Made by a program: the position numbers and the translations under genes. Shown piece after piece: positions 23,079-34,609 of a DNA stretch of 64,000 nt. The stretch spans positions 84,773-148,772 of the forward strand of contig JAGVSM010002666.1 in NCBI GenBank assembly GCA_022494885.1, written 5' to 3'. Origin of the DNA: Micrasema longulum (lineage: Eukaryota; Arthropoda; Insecta; Trichoptera; Brachycentridae). The stretch's first letter is position 1. The number at the start of each line of letters is the position of its first letter. A model generated the notes under the pieces. That model did not search any database, had not been told where the DNA came from, and saw nothing but the letters and a program-made list of their open reading frames with translations.

Positions 23079-24469
23079 CAGGGCGAATGCTCCTTATAAT
23101 CGATTACATGCAGCTTACCATATTTTTTTGACATCGTAAGTAATGTTTAATATTACTGTAGTATTATTAAGAAAAAACACATCACCAAAAAAATATATCA
23201 CTTTTATTGGGTAAGTAAATTTATATATTCCTTTATTCCATACAGCGACCAGTTGCGCCTCTATTGGCCAAAATTATCACTACTGGATTACACGAGATTA
23301 CTCTGCTCACTTTAAAATCACTAATTCAAGTACGTCTTTAACCTAAAACTTTAGAATCTCGTTCGAAAAATTACACTTGCGATTACAGTAAAATCTTGCA
23401 GCTTTCATTAATGCAATTTAGTCTTTAAATACTTTTTAGCTAGTATTCTTGAAAATACATCAATTTGACTTACGACAGTCTAAGGGAGGTGACAATATAC
23501 GCACTCGTTATGTGTGAGAAAGAGATAACGAATATATTTTGTATGTCTTAACACGAAAGTTACAATAATAAGTAAGTAATTGACAGTAATTGATCATACT
23601 TATGTTTCGGTGGTTTGAAAGTAAATTTGCTTTAAAATTATTAATATATTGATATTTTAATCGAAACGAATTGATTTTTAATCAATAATATAGTATAAAT
23701 CCTTTAGTGGGTTTTAAAAAAACAAAGATTCGCTAATTGTTTTTTGATTGTAATTCGTTTTTGTGCATACGATGACTTACGAGTTGAATATTGTAGGTTA
23801 TTCTTCAGTATCCATTTAAACTTTTAAAATTTAGTTAGAGTTATGATAAAAACGTTACTAGTGTATAGTGTTAAGAATAAATATATATGAAGAATTATAA
23901 CATGTATAACTTATGTCGTTTTGTGAATACTAATGTGATATAAAAGTCGATGAAACAATAATTCTTAAAACGTAATTTATGTTTTGTTTGGTGAACTATC
24001 GTACTCGGTAAGGTAACGAATACTTTAAAATTATTGAATTATTATCATTTATTAAGAAATAGTGTTTTATTTCAAGACAAGTTATAATATTCTGACTTAA
24101 CCAAAGATGCACTGGTGCGCTAATGAATTATTCAGTTTATTAATTACTTTTTCGACACTTAGCCGAAAACGCGAAATAGCTGTGCGGTTAAGTCGTTGAT
24201 TTCTATGAAGGCGGGCCGGGGGGTTCAAGTCCACAGGGGTTTCAATCCCTTTTTTGCAATTATGTTTTTTTTAATTGTATTTTTTAAATCAAATGTTTGT
24301 GCTACATTAGAAAATATTTTTACTGAAACTATTAGCCGCTGGAGCCATTTGTTAGGAATTATTTATTGAATATAAAATAGACTTGTTTTTTATATGCCAT
24401 ACTACCGCTATGGACATTTTATCAGAATTTTCATAGCTTACCAATTTAAAAACTCACCGCTCGCCACTG
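23079..24469. mobile_element. 1391-bp non-autonomous hAT-type element
   Basis: The ends CAGGGCGAATGCTC and (reverse) CAGTGGCGAGCGGTGAG are imperfect inverted repeats. Both sides carry the 8-bp duplication GTACATAC (23071-23078 and 24470-24477), which fits the hAT pattern of T at position 2 and A at position 7. No transposase frame is present. The first 60 bp match the ends of the elements at 50777 and 60518, while the interior does not. A tRNA-like SINE lies within it. Confidence 0.85.
24165..24260 (+). repeat. tRNA-derived SINE, family C
   Basis: AGCTGTGCGGTTAAGTCG (A box) and GGGTTCAAGTCC (B box, 24221-24232) are spaced as in a tRNA. It is not a plausible tRNA gene because the acceptor stem does not pair. 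It sits inside the hAT-type element. Confidence 0.55.
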
Positions 24470-24978
24470 GTACATACATACATATATTTCAGTAGAGAGA
24501 ACAGAAAGTTATTTTTTCCCATCGGTTACATTAAAAAAATCTTAAAATTAGAAGAATGTAGAAAAATAATAATTAAGAATACAGATAAGTTAATAAAAGG
24601 TATACAGTATAAAACAACAAAGTATTATTTATGCATTTAAATTTGGAGATAATTAATAAATACACTGCCTAATAAATTTTAAAAGTGTTGTATTAAATAT
24701 ATCTATATCATTTGCGTATTACAGTACACATGAATTCTCCTTATAGGTGAGTGTGCACTGTAGTTAGTTGTAGATACATTTATACAGAAGGGTTTATTAA
24801 ATCGAGAAATCCGGCCGGGCACTCAATTATTATTATCTACTATTGTTTTAATATATCTAAATAATATTTTATGCTTTTTTTAAATCATGTTTTTAAAGTA
24901 GTAACTTAAATAAATCATTTACGTACAGTGTAAGTGGCAGTAGTGCTGTATTGTACATTAAAATAAATAAAAAATTAC

Positions 24979-25925
24979 ATACTACAACAGAGATAAAGAA
25001 CATTTGAGAGAAGGAAATATAGAAGTTTAAGCATCTACAGGGCTTATGACCTTTTCATTGGCTAGTTTAAGTGGCCACTTTACACACTGCATAAAATTCA
25101 CCATTCTGCCCATATTTGAACATCTATATTCCTTCAGCTCTTTCATATGTATGTGAAGTTCCTAAAATAATTATAAACAGCTCTCTACGGAGTTGAATCC
25201 AGTCCTTGTCTACAAAACTTTAGACTAACTTAAAATATTGTTGATAAATCCACCTGGTCCACGAAGAAGTAAAGAAATTCAAAACAAATTTTCAGGCATT
25301 GCCTAGTATGTAGGTGAAATAATTCAATCAAATGAATCTAACCAGTATAAATAAAGGTTTCTGCTCTTTAACTTCACAACAATCAACAGATGAAAGAACT
25401 GTAGGAATATATATGTAAAAATATGAGCAGAATGGTGAATGTTACGCAATGTGTGAAGTGGCCACATAAACCAGCCAATGACAGGTCATAAGCCCTGTAG
25501 ATGCCATATTTAAACATCTATATTCCTTCAATTCTTTTATCTGTTGATGTTTTTTTAAGTTAAAGAGCTGAAACCTTTATTTATGCGGGTGAGATTCATC
25601 TGATTGCATTATATCACCTACAAACTAGGCAACGCCTGAAATTTAAATTTTTCAATTTTCATACTTCTTCATGGACCAGGTGGATCTATCAACAATATTT
25701 TGAGTTTGTCATAATTTTAGTAGATAAAGACTGGATTAAACTGCCTGGGAAGCTGTTAATATTAATCAACCAATGACAGGTCATAAGCCCTGTAGATGCC
25801 TAGACTTATACATTACCTTATCTAAAATGTTCTTCATCTCTGTTGCAATATGTAATTATAAACAGCTCTCTATGGAGTTGAATCCAATCCTTGTCTTTAA
25901 AAATTTGGAGAAACTCAAAAAATTG
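24979..25925. repeat. Family Z mosaic array
   Basis: About 950 bp of alternating Z modules: plus orientation to about 25158, minus to 25507, then plus again, then minus. ACAGGTCATAAGCCCTGTAG occurs twice and GAGTTGAATCCA twice, at 25191 and 25876. It appears to be fused or rearranged copies of one subfamily. Confidence 0.75.
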
Positions 25926-26039
25926 ATGTAAAATAAATAATTTAAAAGTACTATTGGGTAAACGAATTCATGTAACATGTATAAAAATTCCCTGTAATAA
26001 GGTATGCAGTAATATAAGTCTTGTTACCTTTTTTCATGC

Positions 26040-26300
26040 TGTGGACTGTCGGGACGCCTTGTTTGACACGACTTAAAGCACTCCTCATGTAGTTTATTCC
26101 AAAGTCTGACACCTTGAACAGAAAAAGAATTATTGTAGAACGATGCGGTATGTTAAAGAATGAAAAGTTTTCTCTCCCGAGAAGAGCGAAGCGACAAGTC
26201 TAATCGTAAGGGTAAATGAAATTCTCAACAAGATATTTTGGTGCACTGGAGTGAATGTCAAGTAGTGAGAGAGTGTGAAAATTTATGTGCTATTTTTTCC
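26040..26300 (-). mobile_element. LINE RT C-terminal remnant
   Basis: Across two frames the minus strand reads SREKTFHSLTYR, then NNSFSVQGVRLWNKLHEECF. The F-V-G-RLWN-L motif is typical of the C-terminus of CR1/Jockey-type proteins. A frameshift separates the parts. Confidence 0.6.
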
Positions 26301-26374
26301 CTAGCCAATTTATATGTTTGTTCAAAATCTCCAATAAATTGACTGTTTATTTTCCTGTACCAATAAAAAACTTT

Positions 26375-26575
26375 TTTTTTATGGATCCCAATAAGATTAT
26401 TTCCTGAAATTCCTAACAATTTCTACCTTTTTTTATTTTTTACTGGATTTTTGGGAGTGCTTAAATAATATTAACTGATATTTAATAAATTTTCGAAAAT
26501 TGCACCCCTAGCGCACCCCTGTAGTGATAAGAAGAGCAGAGTTCGACATTCCCAAAAATAATTCTATACGTAGAA
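26375..26575 (+). mobile_element. Helitron-like element, internal fragment
   Basis: ATGGATCCCAATAAGATTAT, GATATTTAATAAATTTTCG and AGAGCAGAGTTCGACATT match internal parts of the elements at 32115-33280, 40589-41205 and 53408-54083. Neither end is present. Confidence 0.6.
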
Positions 26576-26587
26576 ATGTATTACTTT

Positions 26588-27660
26588 TTTTATTTATTTA
26601 TTTATTATACGGCACCAATGCCTTTTACAATATAACAATATAAATAAAATGAAAATGAAAAACTAAAAAACAATATTAATGCATGGGTTTAAAAAGAAAA
26701 ATAAAAATAGCAAGAAATATTTACACCCGTTCGTGTGATTAAAAAGTTCGCACTTGTAATAAAATTCTTAATTTAAAATAATAAATATTCTCAATTGCTT
26801 GGATTTTTTTAAAATATATATTTTTGTAGATTTGATGACTTAGTAATGTTTTCAAGTAAAATATAAAAATCAAAGCTTAATATATAAATCTTCTCCTTAT
26901 ATTGCTTTTTCAAATTTTAAAGATTACTTGCTATACTTGTTATTCCTTCTTTATTTTATCTTTTTTCTCTGCTGCATTGGCATGTTTTTATACTTTTAAA
27001 CTACTTTTAATTACTTATATTATATTTATAAATAAAATCAAAATATTGCTGTTCTTACTATAATGTGTCATTAATTTTGAAGATGTTTTTTAAATTGACT
27101 TAAATTTATCGCCTTATATTTCACTTAAAGATTCTTCTCATCGATTCTTTGAATCTCTTAAAATAAATATGTGTATATTTATGTTTTTCCTTTTTTTAAC
27201 AAAATGTTTTTACTATTTTATTTTATTTTTACATCTGAGCATGTTTTTCATTCTTTATTTCAATTCTTAATTTTTAATTACTCTTACAAATTTTCTTCAT
27301 TTTTAATATTATTCCCATTTGTAAATACTCACTACAAACTACAAACTTTAAAATATTTTTTTTTCACTTAGATTTTAATTTTTAAACAACTTTCATTTAT
27401 GTTTTTCTTTTTCCTTATCTTTTTTATGCTTTCATAATTAACCTTACATATAATTGCTTTATAATATGGAAATTTCACTGGTCTATTAGAATTAAGTCTA
27501 ATCTAGATCCTTATTACTTAATAAATGTAAAAAAAGTGATATTTCCTTATTATGCTTCTCTGTGCAATTTCTACCGAGTGGCTATGTGCATCCAAGACTC
27601 CTCCCCATCCAATTATACTGTATGTGATTGAAGATTAAATTGGAGCGGAATACAAAATTT
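26588..27660 (-). mobile_element. Degraded LINE, probably one copy
   Basis: At 27495-27645 the minus strand reads YSIIGWGGVLDAHSHSVEIA, a motif common in non-LTR RT C-terminal domains (SYGI-WG...). The 3' end at 26588-26640 shows TTTATTTATTTATTATAC, the hairpin GGCA-CCAA-TGCC and TTTTACAATATAAC. The AT-rich sequence between carries many stops. That both ends belong to one element is inferred from spacing and orientation. Confidence 0.5.
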
Positions 27661-27664
27661 TTTA

Positions 27665-28000
27665 TTTTCTTTGGTCAAAATATTTTTTAATCTTTGGAAA
27701 ATATAAGATCAATATCTAATTTTGTCTGTTAATTTAGCGAAATTTTTTTCTTATTTTAGACTTTAACCTACGTGTATCCCTTAATATTAATAGCTTCCCC
27801 TGAACTAATTTTGTAACTCTCATAACAAACATCTACATGACGTTAAAATCGTGTATTTGAATTCTTTTAAAGGGCACGCTTGATTGAAATTTGAAAAGTC
27901 AAATGCATCTTGATTTAAACTAAGTATTTTTTTTTCAAGCCAGTTATAAACTATCGTCATACTTTTTGTAGCGTTATCAAAAGTTGTCTCCCATTTTTAT
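27665..28000. other. No recognisable gene
   Basis: AT-rich; nothing identified. Confidence 0.4.
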
Positions 28001-28004
28001 TTTT

Positions 28005-28340
28005 ATGTCAAACCAAAACAGGTACAAGTTTCAAATACCTGAGAGAATATGTTACGGAAAATTGCAGCTTTCAAAAAGCGCTGATAGTGTAGATAAGAGT
28101 AGCAGGCACTGCATTCAACGAAATGCTGTCAAAGGCTGTCAGGAGATCGGATATTTACCTAGTAAAAACCAATTGCCACATAATCACGCCTGCATAACAC
28201 CTATTCTCCTCTACGGATGCGATCGTGGTGCCTCACTAGGGCTCAAAACAGCAAAATACTGAGTTTTGAGAATAGATGCCTCAGACGAACCTTGGGGGAG
28301 CTGGTGTGCATTGGTTTGACTTTGTAAGGGATAAAAAAAT
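28005..28340 (+). pseudogene. RTE-like reverse transcriptase C-terminal remnant
   Basis: FKYLREYVTEN, AGTAFNEMLS and TPILLYGCD in overlapping plus frames match the KYLGS, R-A-AFN-M and LLYGCE blocks of RTE-like C-termini. Multiple shifts are needed. Catalytic regions are absent. Confidence 0.6.
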
Positions 28341-28429
28341 AAGAAAAAGAGGACAGAAAACTCTGATGATAAATGACATCAAGCGTTTTTCAACTTTTTT
28401 TGGATAAAAAACTGGTGCAAGAAAATGTT

Positions 28430-28600
28430 TAAAAATTAAAAAGTTGTTTTCAGTCGTTGCCTAGTATGTGAAATATTTTGATCAGATGAATCTCTTCACA
28501 GCAATAAAAGTTTCAGAAGCTCAATCACAAACAAATATCGACGTGTTTAAATACATGCTAAGCATTTGAGCAATCACAATGAACATGCTTAAGTTATCGC
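28430..28600 (-). repeat. Family Z repeat, degraded
   Basis: GTCGTTGCCTAGTATGTGAA, CAGATGAATCTCTTCAC and AAAAGTTTCAGAAGCTC are recognisable Z segments in minus orientation. Confidence 0.5.
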
Positions 28601-28862
28601 AGTCATAAGTCAACGCGTGTGTTATTTCTAGGTTAACGCTCGTGTCGGTTTATTTTTTTTCCTCGTAAATAAATACAGTTCACTGGCAAAAAATCGACGT
28701 TTATCATAAAAAATAATACAATATATTGCATTTGCAAAATAGTAAGGAGTATCCAGTACAACAAAGTAAAAATCAAATTACAATTATTATGGCGACTGCT
28801 TTTCTTGACATTTAGCTTGCCAAACGCCGGCTTAATGCAATGATCATAATAAATAATAAATA

Positions 28863-29115
28863 TCAAATTACAACAGGGATGGAGAATACCTTAAATAAGG
28901 GAATATGGAAGTCAAGGCATTAACAGGGCTTATGACCTGTCATTGGCTGGTTTAAGTGGCCACTTTACACACTGTGTAACATTCACCATTTTGCCTATGT
29001 TTGAACATCCACATTTCTTCAGTTCTTCCATCTGTTGATTTTAGTGAAGTTAAAGAGCTGAAACCAGTGAAATCCAGTCTTTTGTCTATAAACATTTGGA
29101 CAAACTCAAATATTG
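28863..29115 (+). repeat. Family Z repeat with 9-bp target duplication
   Basis: Starts TCAAATTACAACAGGGATGG and ends ACAAACTCAAATATTG. TAATAAATA lies at both ends (28854-28862, 29116-29124). The inner inverted arm is deleted, leaving the outer long module joined directly to the terminal module. Confidence 0.8.
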
Positions 29116-29339
29116 TAATAAATAGCAGTGTTGGAATATTTTCCACATTTACATCGGTGAAATTTAAATATGTGATTGCGCAGCAGGATTATACGTCGCG
29201 AAACGTAAATATTTTGACATTTAAAATTAGGTGTTCACGGATGTTGCATTGTGATCGCAAATACGATACACAACCATGGTGAGAAATTGTTATCACGTCG
29301 CTTGTTAACACGTCAATAGTAATTTGTGATTGAGTTACT

Positions 29340-29490
29340 TTGAAGAATTGAAGATATAAGGATATTCAAACATACGCAAAATGGTGAATGTTACACAGTG
29401 TGTAAAGTGGGCACTTAAACCAGCCAACGACAAATCATAAGCCCTTTAAATGCCGTGACTTGAGAAAATGTTCTCCAACTTTGTTATGTG
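29340..29490 (-). repeat. Family Z repeat, partial
   Basis: GCAAAATGGTGAATGTTACA, CACTTAAACCAGCCAACGA and ATAAGCCCTTTAAATGCC identify an inner fragment in minus orientation. Confidence 0.7.
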
Positions 29491-29689
29491 CGTTATTTAC
29501 CTACTCTTTACAGGAATTTTCATCAATTTCAGGTGCATTAAGAACTAAATTGTTAAATAAAATGGATCACATTTCAATAATTTGTTACGGTAAGGTAAGG
29601 ATATTTATTTATATATTTGACGGACTTATGCAGTCCATTCTAACGATAGTAAATACAATTTCTTACAATAGATGTAGGCACTAATAAAA

Positions 29690-30000
29690 TAAAATAAAAC
29701 TAAATAAAATTATAGCTAGGACAAAAAAAAAATTACTACCTCAAGACAAGATCTTATCTATCTGAGTGATTTTTTAAAACTATAAAGACTTACATGAAAA
29801 AAGTCCAGATCTTGTCTCGAATTTACAATACGACACAATCGGGACATTGGTGCATGCAAGCCATAGTTTTTGCTGTGTTGATCGAGGAACACCACATTAT
29901 TATTTCGCAACCGGCGGATCGGAACATTGAATGCCAGTCTGATCAAGAATTGCTCTCTTACGCCATATTTAAAATACAATTCCTAGACTGGCATTATTTT
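29690..30000 (-). mobile_element. LINE RT C-terminal remnant
   Basis: The minus strand from about 29979 reads FNVPIRRLRNNNVVFLDQHS, NYGLHAPMSRLCRIVNS and SFKKSLR with a stop near 29758. It aligns with the RRLGNNKILFL...YGFHAPLLKM end at 18300-18985, so both belong to one LINE family. The open C-terminal stretch is short. Confidence 0.7.
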
Positions 30001-30024
30001 CATCGCAATGCAATTTTTTAGTGG

Positions 30025-30690
30025 CCCTGTTAAAATAGCCACTCTTGTGCACATTATATAAACCTTAGGATAATCTATGCTTGATGAATACATAGATAAT
30101 TTTCTAATTTACATGCGCCTGTTCTAGGAACAGTACCGTGTACTTTCAAAGGTCGGAGAATAGGTACTTTACCCGGTTAAATCATGCATGTTGCAAACCT
30201 TTGGTACACGTTCGCTATTGTGCCGACTATGAGTGTTGACATAATTTATTCTTGTTAAAGGGAAATATCGTATACTACGAATATCGATTTAAATATATGA
30301 AATGGATCTAGAATCATTAATTGTATTTTTAAAATGAATATGGATATTGCGGAGAAATGTTTTCATGCATAAATTAAAAAAAAAACAAAGGAATTGGATT
30401 CGTTTAATATTTTTATTATAATTTACCATTATCTAATTCCCTAACATCAAACATTTTTATTATTATTTAATCATAAATTTATTACAAAAAAGTAATATAC
30501 ATACTTAATAACAGGGAATCTACATAAAACCAATTAATGTAAAATGAAAACGGAGTGTTCTCTGTTTATGATCGTCTCCATCTAACATGGCACAGCCTGT
30601 TCTAAGACGAAGATTTTCTATCTTTAGAGCATAAGTAGTCCTATACTTACAACTATGCTCTATTTTTTATAAATTCATTGATATCATTCT
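30025..30690. other. No recognisable gene
   Basis: AT-rich; nothing identified on either strand. Confidence 0.4.
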
Positions 30691-30697
30691 AACTTTG

Positions 30698-31058
30698 CTA
30701 GAATTCCACTCGTCTATGCGCTTTGTAGCTGCACGATGATTGGTTATCTAGCTTTCATATACCAACTTAAAAATACCTAAATTTTATAAATGGGGTCTAG
30801 AATTCCAATCGTCTATGCGCTTAGTAGCTGCAAGACGTGTTGTAATCTTACTCCTTTTTATTATTCATTTTTTTTTTTTTTTTAGTATCATTAATACACT
30901 AAATGGGGGTAAATGGGGGCTAAATTTTTAACTGTCTATGCGCTCTGTAGCTGCAAGACGTCCTGTAATCTAGCTCCTATCTGTTATAATTTTTTATTGA
31001 TCTTAATTGAAAACGAGGAACTAGAATCCCAACCGTCCATGCGCTCTGTAGCTGCAAT
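30698..31058 (+). repeat. Four-copy degenerate tandem repeat
   Basis: The segment CGTCTATGCGCTCTGTAGCT recurs at about 30709, 30808, 30931 and 31033, with one to a few substitutions and spacing of 99-123 bp. Each copy is preceded by CTAGAAT or CTAAAT. It runs straight into the L2-type hairpin at 31063. Confidence 0.75.
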
Positions 31059-31059
31059 T

Positions 31060-31140
31060 GTACAGCGCCCTTGAGGTGATTTTCACAAAAATGGCGCTAT
31101 ATAAATTATCCAACTATATATATATATATACTAATAAAAT
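31060..31140 (+). mobile_element. L2-type LINE/SINE 3' end
   Basis: AGCGCC (31063-31068) and GGCGCT (31093-31098) flank CTTGAGGTGATTTTCAC, followed by ATATAAATTATC and a TA run. This AGCGCC-CTTGAG-GGCGCTATATAA layout is a known 3' end of L2-like LINEs and their SINE partners; a second copy is at 53026-53061. Confidence 0.7.
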
Positions 31141-31394
31141 AATAACCATAAGTAGTCCTTTACTAATAAATTATAAATGCATAGCTAATCAAATGTAAGA
31201 AATTAAAAATCATTATTATACAAATATAAAGTATATATTTGTGCCAAGAATACATGTTACTTCAACATAAATGATATAGTATAGTATATAATAAAACAAA
31301 TATAAAGCAATGAAATACAGAAAAATATAAATAATATGTGTACCAATTATATAAAGTACTACGTTTTTTGATTTAGATACGTTTTTCAAAAAAA

Positions 31395-31745
31395 TCTCTC
31401 GCTATTTAATTTATATGTGTAGTTATTTTTATTTTAAAAATTCGTTTGACATTTTGAGTCTTTTATATTTGGCAATAAATCATTAAATATCTTTGGAGCA
31501 ATTACATTTTATTGCTTTTTACCAAAGGCGGTTGATACAAATGGGACAATACAGTTAATTTGTGTTGCTGAACTAGTGTTTATATTTTGTTGGGTTCTTT
31601 TGACCTCACTTAATTTATCATAAAATTTAAGTAGTAGGCACCTCAAAAACAATTGTCTTACATACAATATCTTTAACTCAGCGGAAGATCTTCCGTTGAA
31701 TACCTCAAGGGTTTTTTGAGAATGATCTTCATGATCCATTTTGTG
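31395..31745 (-). mobile_element. LINE RT C-terminal remnant
   Basis: The minus frame from 31739 reads SSAELKILYVRQLFLRCLLL and INCIVPFVSTAFGKKQ, stops, then continues NVIAPKIFNDLLPNIKDSK. The order (K-L-VRQL block, then P-...-G-R, then a P-IFN-LP block) is that of non-LTR RT C-termini. A single stop near 31509 breaks it. Confidence 0.65.
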
Positions 31746-32114
31746 CTATTTTTACTGGTTCAAGGATTGAACGAGAGCAACCTCCCCAAGCTAAATTAAA
31801 CCTGCATTTTGCATAACTCATGTTATATATAACATAACTGTTGACTTTACAATGAAATAAAAAAAAAATATTCTTGTATATTTCAATGTATAAAAAATAA
31901 ATTTAAAAAAAAACATTTTCAAACGATTTATTGTTATTTATTTATTTATGTGATGGTTTCAGTCCCCAGAAATACATGCAAACATTTGGCGTAAAGGCTG
32001 TAGGCGGATGATCGGGTTTAGTTTGATATTAATTCAGAAATATTGAACCACGTGGTTTAACGATACAGGACTCGTCCTCATTAACGACCTGCCAGATGTC
32101 GTGGCATTTATTTA

Positions 32115-33280
32115 TCTTTATATATATCATTCTTATGTACATTTGATGTTACTGAACGATTTCTAAACGGCGTAACATATTTATTTGCGGTTTTCAGCGA
32201 AATATAGATCTTTGCGCTGCGCGAGTTCGTAGATATTAAAATTTTAAATCCAATCCGTAAAAAAAAAGTAAGGAGCGTAAATCTTTTTTCATCGACTATC
32301 GGGGTGGCATTCGACGACAATGCATGTACAAAAAAATGAAAGGATGTTGTTTTTTTGTGTTAAAAAAAAAAATGTTTTTAAATGTTTACAAACAACATTC
32401 TTTTTTCTGGATCCCAATTAGATTATTTCCTTACATTTTTTAGATTTTCTACACATTTATTTATTTTTACATGATATTTGGTAATAATAAAATAATATTA
32501 GGTGACATTCAATAAATTTTTGAAAATCGAATTCATAAATAAAGTGCACCCTTTTTGGTGAGAAGAGCCGAGTGTGACATTTAAAAAAGAATTCTATATT
32601 TTTTTTATCAATATTCCTACAGAGATGAGGTAGAATTTTTTTCAAATTCAGGATTATCGATATTCGAGCGTTTACAGGGCTTATGACCTGTCATTGGCTG
32701 GGTTGAGTGGCCACTTTACGTACAACATTCCCCATTCCGCTGGTATCATTTTGATTTTTGTATATATCTTATTAAATGAGAAAGCTTTCACTAGCGTGTT
32801 GGAGCACCATCTACATATGTATTGATATTGAAGTTAAGTATTTTTAATTAGCATATTACTTTATTTTATGTATTTAAGACTCTTCCGAGTTAAATTAAGT
32901 ACTAGTAATCGCCTGCAGATGATTCTGCAATTTATTTATACTTATATTTTGACCAGATCTTATTACACAACATTATTAACGCTCGAATATCGATAATCCT
33001 GAATTTGAAAAAAATTCTACCTCATCTCTGTAGGAATATTGATAAAAAAAAATATATACCTACTTCCCCTCGGGAGAAATCCAGATTTGTGTATGTACAA
33101 AAATACACATACCAAAAAATAATGTTGAAGAATTCTATATTTGAAAACAAATTATTTTATGTTTTGGAAGTCAATCATAAACAAGTACCTAAGTACCTAT
33201 TTATCAATTAAAAGCCTTTTTCCAAGCTAATAGTAGGCAAACCAACGTTTGAGCAGGACAATGTCTTTCGGGTCCGCTAG
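32115..33280 (+). mobile_element. Helitron-like element with nested insertion
   Basis: Begins with TC after an A (TCTTTATATATATCATTC) and ends CGGGTCCGCTAG before a T, the Helitron rule of insertion between A and T with a CTRR end. A small hairpin (GGAC...GTCC) precedes the end. No Rep/helicase gene is present, so it is non-autonomous. Without the family Z insertion at 32602-33128 it would be about 640 bp. Copies lie at 40589-41205 and 53408-54083. Confidence 0.75.
32602..33128. repeat. Family Z repeat nested in a Helitron
   Basis: The sequence AGAATTCTATATTT occurs at both edges (32588-32601 and 33129-33142), one copy being the target duplication. The paralogous Helitron at about 41023-41100 shows the uninterrupted site. 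Inside, roughly 70-bp arms (32603-32672 and 32979-33049) are inverted copies, and GGGCTTATGACCTGTCATTG marks it as family Z. The terminal module CCCCTCGGGAGAAATCCAG is near the right edge. Confidence 0.8.
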
Positions 33281-33455
33281 TTTATTATATATATTGCCTA
33301 AGCCAATAACCAATTGTATTATGAAGAAAGAAATGTACAAGAAAGTGATCAAAAATAACTATTAGCAAAGATAAACAATCGTAAATATACAAATAAGCAT
33401 TAATTTCGCTTATTTGTATATTTTTTTACCCTCTTCACTGTTTTGCAAATATAAT

Positions 33456-33645
33456 GGCGGCCTCCGTGGTGTAGCGGTTAAGACGCTTGACTCACACACG
33501 GAAGGTTGCGGGTTCGATTCCCGGTGAGAACACAAAAATTAAAAATGTGATTTTTCTCAAGCCTGGGTGTTCTGTGATGTAATTCACCACTGTAATTGGG
33601 CCTCCTGGCCTGTTGTGGTGCAAAAAAGTATAATATATAAAAAAT
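33456..33645 (+). repeat. tRNA-derived SINE, family A
   Basis: The head has a good A box (GTGTAGCGGTTAAGACG) and B box (GGTTCGATTCCC, 33511-33522), the internal promoter elements for RNA polymerase III. The tRNA-unrelated body includes GGGCCTCCTGGCCTG and ends in an AT-rich tail. It is the best-preserved member; others are at 17452, 55957 and 59010. Confidence 0.85.
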
Positions 33646-33649
33646 ATAT

Positions 33650-34605
33650 AATATTTTAATTCGATGCTAATAATTAACGCTAATTTTCGGCACTGAACTG
33701 AACTGAAAAAAACTGGCTTTAAAATAATGGCATACAATATATACATTAACACGATTGAAATAAAATATTTCGAAAAATAAAATAAATAAAACATCTTTGT
33801 TTTTAACCACATTTTTTTTCGACCGACCGGTTTCAAAGCAAACAAAATTCTAGGTCAAGGTTTACGTAACTTATGAATTCTTTCCTATTTTGAAACGGAT
33901 CAGTGTGGTTTAAAAGTTGTTTTTTTAATTTTATTATAATGAATAACTTCAAAGTTAGTGATTCTTATATGAAAAATATAAAATTTATAAATATTTTGAT
34001 CTAAACCATGAGAATCCACCTTTATCCCACACTGTTTTAGTGGCGAAGAGATCTAGATAAAGCCGGAGGATCTATCCCAAAAAAATTCAAGTTGTGTGAC
34101 GAATTTACTAATCTACACATTATGGAGATTGGGGCATAAAAACAAAAGTTGCTCTTAGAAGATTTGATAAAAAGCAGATTTTGACTTCTGGTGACACGCT
34201 TAGGAACAAGAAAATAAGAAGCTATTTACATTTATTGAGAAGGATTTAAATTAAGACAACTTGGTTTATAGAAATAGATAGAAGAATCACAGATAGATAA
34301 AATTATACAAAAATAAACGAGAAATAAAATTGAGAAGATGAAAAAAACAACTAAAAAGAGTAATTTTTGTAAATAGCAGAAATTTATTGGAACCTCTTTC
34401 AGCCTTCTTTTTATTTTAATGAGCCACTCTTTCAATTCAATTGGGAATTTATTTTTGGAAGAGTAGCAATCTCTTGTGGCAACTTATTTTAGAATTCTTT
34501 TATAAAGCTTAAGTTTTTTTGAAACCGTAAGATTTCCTTAAGTTGCCCTTATTTTAATTATTGACCCATAGGTTAATAGAACTTATAAGTTTAGGCATTT
34601 ACAAA
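33650..34605. other. No recognisable gene
   Basis: AT-rich. The long minus frame at 33492-33845 runs through the SINE and is a by-product of it. Confidence 0.45.
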
Positions 34606-34609
34606 TATA

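Noticed and set aside
24165..24250. A real tRNA gene
   Set aside because: The boxes are tRNA-like, but a cloverleaf cannot be formed convincingly and the segment lies inside a transposon.
27171..27371. 66-codon plus-strand frame rich in F, L and Y, resembling a membrane protein
   Set aside because: T-rich DNA gives such frames by chance; a minus-strand LINE remnant better explains the region.
33456..33530. A real tRNA gene
   Set aside because: A and B boxes are good, but acceptor and anticodon stems do not pair as in a tRNA, and the sequence continues into a SINE body found elsewhere in the window.
33492..33845. 117-codon minus-strand frame
   Set aside because: It passes through a tRNA-derived SINE; no coding motif and no conservation argument.
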